Below, in pieces: positions 8,361 through 16,361 of a stretch of DNA of 64,000 bases; position 1 is the stretch's first letter; each line of letters starts with the position of its first letter. This stretch comes from Legionellaceae bacterium (GTDB lineage Bacteria; Pseudomonadota; Gammaproteobacteria; Legionellales; Legionellaceae): contig JAUYSP010000025.1 in assembly GCA_030696305.1 (NCBI GenBank), positions 116,002-180,001 of the forward strand, in the 5' to 3' direction. The notes under the pieces are model-generated. The model was not told the DNA's origin. It saw only the letters and a list, made by a program, of their open reading frames with translations, and ran no database searches. A program made the translations under genes and the position numbers.

Positions 8361-9221
8361 TCACCGTTTCACTCCTGGTGTAGAGCGACCAACACTTCGA
8401 TAAACATCTCTGGGTGTTTCTGATGGATAGCCATAACCTTTGTCGGCAAGACGCTTCACAATCGCCAGGTAATGCTCTCCCCAAACACCCGGATCAAAAT
8501 TTACCACTACTACGTTATAATTCAAATTAATCACTGACTCAAACGCTTTTCTTTGAGCTAATAGATGTCCATCAAACGATATTTGGACTTCAGTTTCAGT
8601 ATCAGTCCCTATCTCCTTCAATCGCTCAATCAAAATAAAAATCATTTTTTCAATCGTGTAAAAAAGTTTACACATGGACATGCCCACTGAATACATATCT
8701 GTGGCTTTGGATGTTGATAATTTGTTACCATAATCGCATATAGGATAAACAAATTCCTTTTCATCACTACTCCCTACGTCTTCCGGAGCTATCATCGTCG
8801 GTGGAAAAGCTTCATCTATCTGAGGTGATATAAAAGATAATTCAAAGTGAGCCCAATTCAGCCACATTTGATTAGCTCCTGCCATCTTTCTCAGAAACTC
8901 CGTGTCCATTTCAGTCTCAAATACATCACGAGGATTAGTATCTAAATCATTTATAAACTGTGATGTATCGGAATATTCATCGGCCGCAACCGTAGTTGTT
9001 ATATTGATTTCTTCTGGCAAGCTTATTTTATTATCTAAAATTTCGCCTTCTTCCAATGAGAGCACATCGGATTTTTTAGATTTTGTTTTTGACTTGTTCG
9101 ATGTTTTTTTAGCTACGCTAGATGGCGTAGGCTTAGCATCCTTTTTTATGGTTACTTTGGTGGTTTTTTTCTTTTTTGGATCATCATTTGAGATATCGGT
9201 TGATTTAACCATCATATCCAC
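8361..9221 (-). CDS. Unknown protein with lysine-rich N-terminus
   Basis: No family recognised. The 286-aa protein begins with a low-complexity basic stretch (residues ~16-50) rich in Lys, Ser and Thr, including KKKKTTKVTIKK and KSKTKSKK, which resembles eukaryotic bipartite nuclear-localisation signals. An acidic linker (LSLEEGEILD) follows, then a globular part with an aromatic patch (MWLNWAHFELSF) and a helical region around YSVGMSMCKLFYTIEKMIFILIERL. No signal peptide or convincing membrane helix. The context is neutral (methyltransferase convergent, tadA downstream on the other side). A translocated effector is one possible explanation; this is inference from composition only. Confidence 0.6.
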   Translation of the reverse strand: MDMMVKSTDISNDDPKKKKTTKVTIKKDAKPTPSSVAKKTSNKSKTKSKKSDVLSLEEGEILDNKISLPEEINITTTVAADEYSDTSQFINDLDTNPRDVFETEMDTEFLRKMAGANQMWLNWAHFELSFISPQIDEAFPPTMIAPEDVGSSDEKEFVYPICDYGNKLSTSKATDMYSVGMSMCKLFYTIEKMIFILIERLKEIGTDTETEVQISFDGHLLAQRKAFESVINLNYNVVVVNFDPGVWGEHYLAIVKRLADKGYGYPSETPRDVYRSVGRSTPGVKR

Positions 9222-9299
9222 TCAGTTATTCTTTGTTGTAAATTAATGGTAGCTGAAATTTTCAAAAAAATCTTCCTTAATATTGAACGCCATCATTAG

Positions 9300-9749
9300 C
9301 TAACGTTTTGATTTAAAAAAATTAGATAATAATTCAGCGCAATCCCGCTGCAAAATTCCTTCATCAATTTGAACTTGATGATTCAATGGATAACCTTTTA
9401 AAAAATTGTAAACCGATCCAGCAGCCCCCGCTTTAAAATCTCGGGTACCAAATACAACACGTTGAACACGTGCATGCAAAACAGCTCCTGCACACATACA
9501 ACAAGGTTCTAATGTTACATATAACGTTGTATTGTTTAATCGATAATTTTTTAGATATGTAGCTGCATCTTGAATTGCTAATATTTCAGCGTGGGCTGTT
9601 GGGTCGTTACGCTGTATTACCTGGTTCCAGCCAGCACCGAGCAATTTATCATCGTCACCAACAATAACTGCACCGACTGGAACCTCCCCTTGTGCTTCAG
9701 CCTTTTTAGCTAAATCTAATGCGTACTGCATCCACTTAGTTTGAAACAT
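9300..9749 (-). CDS. tadA: tRNA-specific adenosine deaminase
   Basis: Zinc enzyme that converts A34 to inosine in tRNA-Arg(ACG), needed for wobble decoding of CGN codons. The deaminase signature is complete: HAEILAIQ with His53 and catalytic Glu55, and EPCCMCAG with the zinc cysteines at 83 and 86. Length 149 aa is normal. The start overlaps the end of bioB by 14 bases, so translation is probably coupled to bioB even though the functions are unrelated. Confidence 0.95.
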   Translation of the reverse strand: MFQTKWMQYALDLAKKAEAQGEVPVGAVIVGDDDKLLGAGWNQVIQRNDPTAHAEILAIQDAATYLKNYRLNNTTLYVTLEPCCMCAGAVLHARVQRVVFGTRDFKAGAAGSVYNFLKGYPLNHQVQIDEGILQRDCAELLSNFFKSKR

Positions 9750-10695
9750 ATTCCTGAGCGTGCATACCTAATTTATCTAACAATAAACTATCTTTTTCTA
9801 ATTGAGGATTAGATTCTGTTAGCAAGGTATCACCAATGAATATTGAGTTAGCTCCAGCAAAAAACGCAAGTGCCTGCAACTCATCGCTCATTTCGGTGCG
9901 GCCAGCAGTTAAACGTACGACGCTTTTCGGCATTAAAATTCGTGCGGTAGCAATAGTTCTTACTAATTCAATCCCCTCAACAGGGTTTGCTTTAGCTAAA
10001 GGTGTCCCCTCAACCGGAATTAGTCGATTAATTGGAACACTTTCTGGTGGTGTTTCCATGTTAGCTAGGGTTAATAAAAATTCAACACGATCTTCTCGTG
10101 ACTCACCCAATCCCAGAATACCACCGCAGCAAACATTAATACCTGCCTTGCGGACATTTTCTAAGGTTTCTAAACGATCGCTAAAACAACGCGTAGTCAC
10201 TACTTTTTCATAATAACTGGGTGATGTATCGATGTTATGATTATAATAATCAAGCCCAGCATCTTTTAATTCGCATGCCTGTTCGGGTGATAACATCCCT
10301 AAAGTCATACAAGTTTCAAGTCCCAGATCTTTTACACCTTGAATCATTTCAGATAACTGATCCATCACTTTATCAGGTGGACAACGCCAAGCAGCCCCCA
10401 TACAAAAACGTGTTGCACCTTTGGCTTTTGCTTCACGCGCATTAGCTAGGACGTCTTGCACATCAAGTAATTTTTCTTTTTCAACGTGGGTTTTATGATG
10501 TCCACTCTGAGCGCAATACCCACAATCCTCAGGACAAGCTCCTGTTTTAATACTTAATAGTTGGGATAATTGAATACTATTAGGATTATGATGCTCTCGA
10601 TGCAGTGTGTGTGCCGCATGTAAAAGATTATTAAAGGGTTGAGAATAAATGGCTGTTACATCTTCCATAGTCCAGCGCACGAAAGCAGTTGTCAT
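9736..10695 (-). CDS. bioB: Biotin synthase
   Basis: Radical-SAM enzyme that inserts sulfur into dethiobiotin. The 4Fe-4S radical-SAM motif is CPEDCGYC (Cys54, 58, 61); the auxiliary-cluster region includes [20 protein letters not shown] and [10 protein letters not shown]. 319 aa is the usual size. It is divergent from bioA across 66 bases, the classical bioB/bioA arrangement, but without the bioFCD genes beside it, so the rest of the pathway is elsewhere or absent. No clear BirA operator is visible in the 66 bases, which fits the ligase-only BirA in this genome. Confidence 0.97.
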   Translation of the reverse strand: MTTAFVRWTMEDVTAIYSQPFNNLLHAAHTLHREHHNPNSIQLSQLLSIKTGACPEDCGYCAQSGHHKTHVEKEKLLDVQDVLANAREAKAKGATRFCMGAAWRCPPDKVMDQLSEMIQGVKDLGLETCMTLGMLSPEQACELKDAGLDYYNHNIDTSPSYYEKVVTTRCFSDRLETLENVRKAGINVCCGGILGLGESREDRVEFLLTLANMETPPESVPINRLIPVEGTPLAKANPVEGIELVRTIATARILMPKSVVRLTAGRTEMSDELQALAFFAGANSIFIGDTLLTESNPQLEKDSLLLDKLGMHAQEYVSN

Positions 10696-10761
10696 CGTTG
10701 TAACCTATTTGTTATGAATGGACAACATGATAAAGTGCTCAGCTCGATTGTCAATTAAAAA

Positions 10762-12084
10762 ATGAATATGTTAAACAAATTAATTCAACAAGACTTAAAT
10801 CATGTATGGCACCCTTGCTCTTATATGAAAGATTTTGAACAGCATCCCCCCCTCATTGTGAAACATGCAACAGGCAGTTACATTCATACTGATCAAGGGA
10901 TAATAATCGATGCAATTTCTAGCTGGTGGTGTAAATCACTAGGCCATGGTCACCCTGCCGTCATTGCGAATATCCAAAACCAACTCTCTAAATTCGAACA
11001 TGTCATTAGCGCCAACACAACGCATCCTGCTATCGTTGATTTAGCTAAAGAATTAAGTGATATCAGTAAGCTACAGCACATATATTTTGCTAGCGATGGA
11101 TCATCTGCTGTGGAAATTGCTATGAAATTAGCGATACATGCATCTCAATTAAAAGGCTACACTTCACGTAAACAATTTATTGCCTTAAGTAATAGTTATC
11201 ATGGCGAAACACTGGGCACATTAAGTGTCAGTGATTTAGGTGTTTATAAAAAACCGTTTTCTCATTTTAATATTCCGTGCCACTTTTTAAATCCAATGCC
11301 TTACATGAGTAGTGAATCTGATCCTCTATGGAAAGATTCTGATGCTTATTGGCCTGAAATAGTGCAGCAGTTGGATAGATTAAAACATGAAACGTATGCA
11401 ATCCTTGTAGAACCAATCGTTCAGGGTGCTGGTGGCATGAAATGCTATAGCGCTGATTTTTTGCATAAACTGACTAACTGGGCAAAGCAACATGATATTT
11501 ATTTAATTGCTGATGAAATTATGACAGGGTTAGGCCGAACAGGACAATGGCTGGCATCTAATCATGCAAATATTCAACCTGATATGATTTGCTTATCGAA
11601 AGGATTAACATCGGGTACCTTGCCCTTAAGTTGTGTTCTAATTGATCATGCTATTTATGATTTATTTTACCGTGAGCATTCTGATGGCGTTGCTTTTTTA
11701 CATTCTCATACATATGGAGGCAATCCCCTTGCCGTGAGTGCCGCATTGGCCACGATTAAAACGATGCAAGTAGAAGGGATTAATCAACAGGCCCAGGAAT
11801 TAGGTAACTGTATGCGCCAACATTTTACAGAAATCCTCACCAATACAGGTAAGTTAAATAACATGCGATCTATTGGAGCGATAGTTGCGGCAGATCTAGT
11901 TGGGCCCAGTGATTTACGCATTGGATATCAAGTCGCTCAAGAAGCACAAAAATTAGGGGCACTCTTACGACCTTTAGGTGATACACTGTATTGGTTGCCG
12001 CCTTTAACAACAGAGCATACAACGATAGCTGCGTTAGCTGAGATTACGAACACGGCGATTGAGAACGTATATAAAAAATTTTAA
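10762..12084 (+). CDS. bioA: Adenosylmethionine-8-amino-7-oxononanoate aminotransferase
   Basis: PLP enzyme that converts KAPA to DAPA using S-adenosylmethionine as amino donor, the step before dethiobiotin synthetase. Seen: WHPCSYMKD and SSWWCKSLGHGHP near the N-terminus (substrate site typical of BioA), the PLP Asp in ADEIMTGLGRTG (Asp251) and Schiff-base Lys280 in LSKGLTSG. 440 aa is standard. It is followed by coaE after 15 bases, probably in one transcript. A second in-frame ATG two codons later is an alternative start. Confidence 0.96.
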   Translation: MNMLNKLIQQDLNHVWHPCSYMKDFEQHPPLIVKHATGSYIHTDQGIIIDAISSWWCKSLGHGHPAVIANIQNQLSKFEHVISANTTHPAIVDLAKELSDISKLQHIYFASDGSSAVEIAMKLAIHASQLKGYTSRKQFIALSNSYHGETLGTLSVSDLGVYKKPFSHFNIPCHFLNPMPYMSSESDPLWKDSDAYWPEIVQQLDRLKHETYAILVEPIVQGAGGMKCYSADFLHKLTNWAKQHDIYLIADEIMTGLGRTGQWLASNHANIQPDMICLSKGLTSGTLPLSCVLIDHAIYDLFYREHSDGVAFLHSHTYGGNPLAVSAALATIKTMQVEGINQQAQELGNCMRQHFTEILTNTGKLNNMRSIGAIVAADLVGPSDLRIGYQVAQEAQKLGALLRPLGDTLYWLPPLTTEHTTIAALAEITNTAIENVYKKF

Positions 12085-12099
12085 CATAGGTGCCAATTT

Positions 12100-12693
12100 A
12101 TGTATTGCGTAGGATTAACTGGAACTATTGCGAGCGGAAAATCCACGGTAGCAGCTATGTTCGCCAAACTTAATATACAGATCATTAGTGCGGATCATAT
12201 TGCCAAAAAATTGACTTCTTATAACCAACCCGCAGTGCAAAAAATCACTGAACACTTCGGTCAATCCGTATTGAGCCCCACTGGCGAATTGAATCGTAAA
12301 TTATTGCGTGAGATTATCTTCAACAATCCAGCGCAACGGTTATGGTTAGAAGGATTATTACACCCAATGATTCGAAAGCAAATTGAACATGAAATAACTC
12401 AAGTCAAAACACCTTATTGTATTATTGAAATCCCCTTGTTAACTGAACGCTCAACCTACCCTTATCTGAACCGTGTTTTATTAGTATTAGCTCAAGTAGA
12501 ACAACAAATACAGCGTGTGATGAAACGAGATAATTGTTCAAAAAAACACGCATTATCGATTTTAGCTGCGCAAAGCCATGAGCAAGTGTATCGCGGACTC
12601 GCTGATGATATATTAATGAATGATGGTAATCTTGCTGAGCTTGAAGATAAAATAATCAAGCTCAATCAAACATATTTGAAGGGGTGCGAGTAA
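12100..12693 (+). CDS. coaE: Dephospho-CoA kinase
   Basis: Phosphorylates the 3'-hydroxyl of dephospho-CoA with ATP, the last step of CoA synthesis. The Walker A motif GTIASGKST is at 8-16, followed by SADHIAKKL and the lid/CoA-binding features IIEIPLLTE and RVMKRDNCSKKHAL. 197 aa is normal. It lies 15 bases after bioA; the panBC genes elsewhere in the window feed the same pathway. The usual gammaproteobacterial neighbour set (pilD, zapD, yacG) is not present here. Confidence 0.95.
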   Translation: MYCVGLTGTIASGKSTVAAMFAKLNIQIISADHIAKKLTSYNQPAVQKITEHFGQSVLSPTGELNRKLLREIIFNNPAQRLWLEGLLHPMIRKQIEHEITQVKTPYCIIEIPLLTERSTYPYLNRVLLVLAQVEQQIQRVMKRDNCSKKHALSILAAQSHEQVYRGLADDILMNDGNLAELEDKIIKLNQTYLKGCE

Positions 12694-12826
12694 AAGTGCG
12701 GTCAACTCCTACCCAGCATTACAGGAGCGTTGTGCCAAAGCACTCCAAGTATTTCCGAAGTAAGAGTTACTCGAGGCGTAAATTATCAACTATACAATAG
12801 TGATAACTGACCAGTTTGGGTCACAG

Positions 12827-13753
12827 TTATGGCTTGGGATTTAGCCTCGACTCAACGTTCTCCAATGTCACTGTTAATGATTGAATCTGCTCATTAGCAT
12901 TTGTCTTAAATATACTCTCTCTATTAGATATCGGTAATTTAAAAAATGGATGTTTATCTGTTGAGTTGAGTTGCTGCTGGTATGTTTTAGCTTCGAATTT
13001 TCCTGTTGTGAGCAACGTCTCCAATACGTCAAAGACTCGAAAAAATGCTCTTACTGCGCTAGTGGCATAATAAAATATTTCTTCACTATTCGTTCCAATG
13101 AGTCTAACTTTTTTTAACTCAGCTAAATACGTACGACACTGTTCCTCATATTTGCTTTTAAACGCTGTAAAATTATAAGCAACCCAATTTTCATCATCAC
13201 ATATTCCAGGCATCTCATATGTTCTTATGTGCATCCAATCAGATGACCTCCCGAATTTATCAAAAATGTCCTGAAAATCCGAATTTGCAAAGCACTTTTC
13301 AATCGCATTAAATGCTGTGCCGACCTGATTTTGAATATAGCATGCTAGCATGGGGCTAGTAATCCATATTTCCTCCGCTACAAATGCTTTCTCATGCGAG
13401 TTTGAATCTATTGTATCTTCTTTGTCACGTCTCATTTTCTTAATCATGAATTTTCTGTAGTTTTCATTTTCAGCGAGTTTACTGAACAAAGGTTGAATTT
13501 TTAAACTGAGGGCTTCTGTGTCAATGAATTCATCGTAGACGAACGCTGCATTACAACAAGCATCTTCAAATGCTCTAAATTGGTTGAGACTTGTTGGGGT
13601 TTGTAATGTTTGAAACCTATCGATTGCAGCAATAAGTTTCGTTTTCGTTCTCTCAAACGAAAATTTCGCAAAATCCGAGGTGAAATCTTTTGCAGGTTTA
13701 ATTTTCTCACAATATTCTTTCAACTCTCTCAGTAAGTCTTGTACATCACTCAT
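12827..13753 (-). CDS. Unknown soluble protein
   Basis: 308 aa, no domain recognised. It is strongly helical in appearance with many charged residues, no signal peptide and no membrane segment. The N-terminus (MSDVQDLLRELKEYCEKIKPA) is amphipathic. Middle part has several Trp/Tyr and a WITSPMLACYIQNQVG segment; the C-terminus ends NVESRLNPKP. It is flanked by coaE (convergent) and the heptosyltransferase gene. Genes of this kind, single, unrecognised and helical, are often species-specific effectors in Legionellales, but nothing specific supports that here. Confidence 0.6.
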   Translation of the reverse strand: MSDVQDLLRELKEYCEKIKPAKDFTSDFAKFSFERTKTKLIAAIDRFQTLQTPTSLNQFRAFEDACCNAAFVYDEFIDTEALSLKIQPLFSKLAENENYRKFMIKKMRRDKEDTIDSNSHEKAFVAEEIWITSPMLACYIQNQVGTAFNAIEKCFANSDFQDIFDKFGRSSDWMHIRTYEMPGICDDENWVAYNFTAFKSKYEEQCRTYLAELKKVRLIGTNSEEIFYYATSAVRAFFRVFDVLETLLTTGKFEAKTYQQQLNSTDKHPFFKLPISNRESIFKTNANEQIQSLTVTLENVESRLNPKP

Positions 13754-13815
13754 GATGACTCCTTTATCATTTTCATTAAATCATACCTCACTGACCAACA
13801 GTGATCAATAGAGAT

Positions 13816-14793
13816 TCAATCTGATTGATTTTCAGGTTTCATAAACTCTATCGAACAAGAAGCTGAAGATAAGAATGAAAGCACTTCAGCTACCGATGGC
13901 CAAGTATTTTCCGAACCAAGATAATCAGCACCCCATGGTCGGCAACGTTGTGGGGGCGAAGCTCCAAAAATGCCTAATGTTTTCGCCCCAACAGCTGCTG
14001 CAATATGCATTGGACCACTGTCATTCGCAATGACTTGTTCGGCAGATGCCATAATTACAGCGTATTCTGATAAATTTAATCCGCGTAAAATGATGGCGTT
14101 AGAGGCAAATTCAGTACAACTCGCTTCGTCATCAATTCCCGGACAAATCACGAGTTGATATCGGCGCGATAATTCTTTGGAAAGTTCATGCCAATAGGGC
14201 CATATTTTTGTTTTATTATTAATGCCAACCCCACGGGCAAAAGGAGAAATTACCCAAAATGGTTTATCTATATGATTCGAATGCAAAATCTGATTGGCAA
14301 CGATATGTGCTTCGGGACTCAGTGGTAAGGTAATTCGAGTTGGAATGGGTTCTACCCATTCAATTTTAGGAAACCAATGTTCCACAGCAAAACGTACAAT
14401 ATTCCAAAAATATTGAACTTCATGTTGAGCAGGCGGTTTGACCAATCCTGCATTCAATAATAAACGGCGACCATCCGTTTTATAACCAACCGGTAATTTG
14501 CCACCTAGGCGAGCCATTAATGCACTGGAAAAACTATTAGTCAGTAATAATGCTTTATCAGCAGTGGATACATTTGCTATTTTTGCGGTGTTTTGCCAAA
14601 AATCATTTGTGATTACAAAAAGATTTTTCCCCGTCGCTGACAATAAATCTAACATCCAAGGTTGGCCAAATAAGAATAATTCGATGCCACATTTTTGCAA
14701 GGCTTGCAAAGCAGGAAGCGTCATCACGACATCGCCTACCCAATTTGGTAAACGTACAATAAGTGCGGCTCTTGTATGATCAGTATTTTTCAT
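13816..14793 (-). CDS. waaF: Lipopolysaccharide heptosyltransferase, GT9 family (WaaF-like)
   Basis: Transfers L-glycero-D-manno-heptose from ADP-heptose to the LPS inner core at the cytoplasmic face. GT9 features: RLPNWVGDVVMTLPALQALQ at the N-terminus, VGYKTDGRRLLLN, and the C-terminal ANDSGPMHIAAAVGAKTLGIFGASPP nucleotide-sugar site. WaaF rather than WaaC is suggested by PNWVGDVVM, but this is not certain. The start is set at 14793: its ATG shares one base with the TGA of the upstream ligase gene (TGATG), a sign of coupled translation; a longer reading frame of 22 more codons would overlap that gene. Confidence 0.87.
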   Translation of the reverse strand: MKNTDHTRAALIVRLPNWVGDVVMTLPALQALQKCGIELFLFGQPWMLDLLSATGKNLFVITNDFWQNTAKIANVSTADKALLLTNSFSSALMARLGGKLPVGYKTDGRRLLLNAGLVKPPAQHEVQYFWNIVRFAVEHWFPKIEWVEPIPTRITLPLSPEAHIVANQILHSNHIDKPFWVISPFARGVGINNKTKIWPYWHELSKELSRRYQLVICPGIDDEASCTEFASNAIILRGLNLSEYAVIMASAEQVIANDSGPMHIAAAVGAKTLGIFGASPPQRCRPWGADYLGSENTWPSVAEVLSFLSSASCSIEFMKPENQSD

Positions 14794-16016
14794 CACAAAT
14801 TTGTCACTCTCGACATAACTGGTTCTTTTTGAATGCTCTTTATCGCAACATGTTTGCAACTGGGGACAAATTCACCCAAACATAAGCAGCTAAACACAAT
14901 GAATAAATAACCTATATCAGAATGTAATAATTGTGAATCCGTCAGATTACTTAGAAAAAAACAAGCCAATAATCCCAACATGATTGGTTTCATTTTATTC
15001 AAGCGCATCGCAGCGACGATTAAACTGCCATAAAAAGTGATTAAAGCAGTAAGTCCCAGTAATCCAAACTCTGAAGCAATGAGCCAATACTGACTATGTG
15101 GCTCGAGCACATCCCGATAAGCAGGCAAGGGATTAGTTTGTTGATAATAACGCGAAAAACCGCCCGTCCCATATCCGATCCAATGGCTGGCAAGAAACAT
15201 CGATTTTGCGTGGTGATGAAATACCAAGCGCATGCCAATAGGCGTGTTCTTATCTCCTTGCTGGTAATGTTTCCAATCAGTTATTGTTTGCTGCAATCGA
15301 GTATGAAAAGCTGGACTTCGAGCAGCACAAAATCCTAAGGTAAGCGCAAAAGAAATCATGCCCACAATAAGGTATTTTTTAGGTAAGTATTGAATTAAAA
15401 GTAAAACCATTAAAACAACATAAATGATGTAGCCAATCCGACCTTCATTAATAAAAAAAAGCTGAAAACTACAAAGTATGGCTAATAATAGGAATAATAT
15501 GCGTTTAAAACCACTATTCTGAATAACCATCAATATAGATAAATACACCGCAAATGCCATCATACAACTTGTACTTATATGATCATGAAATAATTTTTCG
15601 GGGTTAGTTATATGATTGAAATATTTGAAAAAAGAAACAGTACATGTAATAAACATTGCTAATAGGAATGCATAGACTCCCATTTTTCGAACTAATTTAT
15701 TCTGAAAACCAATCATAAAAAGAGGTAAATAAAGTAGCTTGCTGTATTTTTCAATAAAAAGAAAACGGATGTGGTAATCGGCTTCGCTCCAACAACAAGC
15801 GATTAAGGTAATTAAAAATAAAATAATTGCTGATATACAATAACTTTGGCGCAGCGTAAAGCATAATTGGCGTCTGAAATAAGGCGTTAATATAAGTGCT
15901 AGTGTTGATAAGACAATGAACACACTTTTAAAAGAACTACTCAATGGGATAAAAAATAAAACAGCCACCAAAAGAAATGGTGTGTATTTTTCAGATAAAG
16001 TTCGACTATCTAACAT
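14793..16016 (-). CDS. O-antigen ligase family protein (WaaL-like)
   Basis: Polytopic inner-membrane protein of 407 aa with about 11-12 hydrophobic helices. O-antigen ligases join undecaprenyl-linked O-chains to lipid A-core in the periplasm. Seen are the Wzy_C-type features: a long periplasmic loop with HHHAKSMFLASHWIGYGTGGF and EPHSQYWLIASEFGLLG, where the conserved His-containing segment (HSQYW) matches WaaL-type enzymes. Coupled to the GT9 gene through a TGATG overlap. A polysaccharide polymerase (Wzy) of the same superfamily cannot be excluded from sequence alone. Confidence 0.82.
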   Translation of the reverse strand: MLDSRTLSEKYTPFLLVAVLFFIPLSSSFKSVFIVLSTLALILTPYFRRQLCFTLRQSYCISAIILFLITLIACCWSEADYHIRFLFIEKYSKLLYLPLFMIGFQNKLVRKMGVYAFLLAMFITCTVSFFKYFNHITNPEKLFHDHISTSCMMAFAVYLSILMVIQNSGFKRILFLLLAILCSFQLFFINEGRIGYIIYVVLMVLLLIQYLPKKYLIVGMISFALTLGFCAARSPAFHTRLQQTITDWKHYQQGDKNTPIGMRLVFHHHAKSMFLASHWIGYGTGGFSRYYQQTNPLPAYRDVLEPHSQYWLIASEFGLLGLTALITFYGSLIVAAMRLNKMKPIMLGLLACFFLSNLTDSQLLHSDIGYLFIVFSCLCLGEFVPSCKHVAIKSIQKEPVMSRVTNL

Positions 16017-16361
16017 CGGATTTACTCCCTAATCCTAATAATAGATGATTTAGACTCGTGAGCAAGCCCGTTATCAAGAGGCTTCCAGTCCTTTACTTAG
16101 AAGCTTCGACCTATTCCACTTAATGCGCAGTATCTAGCTGATCCTGGCTAATACAACATACAACTCAGGGACATAGATCTTTTAAATTGTAACAGGTCTA
16201 ATTGAGATGATAATTCATTTCATACTTTAGGTCAGTATAATTAAGTTGCCTTTACAAAAATTTCAGGATTGTTAAATCCATCAGCCTGTTATAATTCGAA
16301 ATAACACGTTATAATAACGCAATTTGTTAGCAATGCTATTTATAGGCCACACGAATTATAT
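16017..16361. promoter_or_regulatory. Intergenic region with mrcA promoter candidates
   Basis: No gene seen in these 345 bases. Close to mrcA there are two GTTATAAT sequences 20 bases apart (TATAAT at 16290-16295 and 16310-16315); ATTGTT at 16269-16274 is a plausible -35 for the first. The second lies in the perfect palindrome CGTTAT-A-ATAACG (16308-16320). The remainder shows nothing I can name. Confidence 0.4.

Noticed and set aside
8902..9246. 114-codon plus-strand frame with hydrophobic residues
   Set aside because: Antisense of the lysine-rich protein; the hydrophobic character comes from the AAA/AAG-rich opposite strand.
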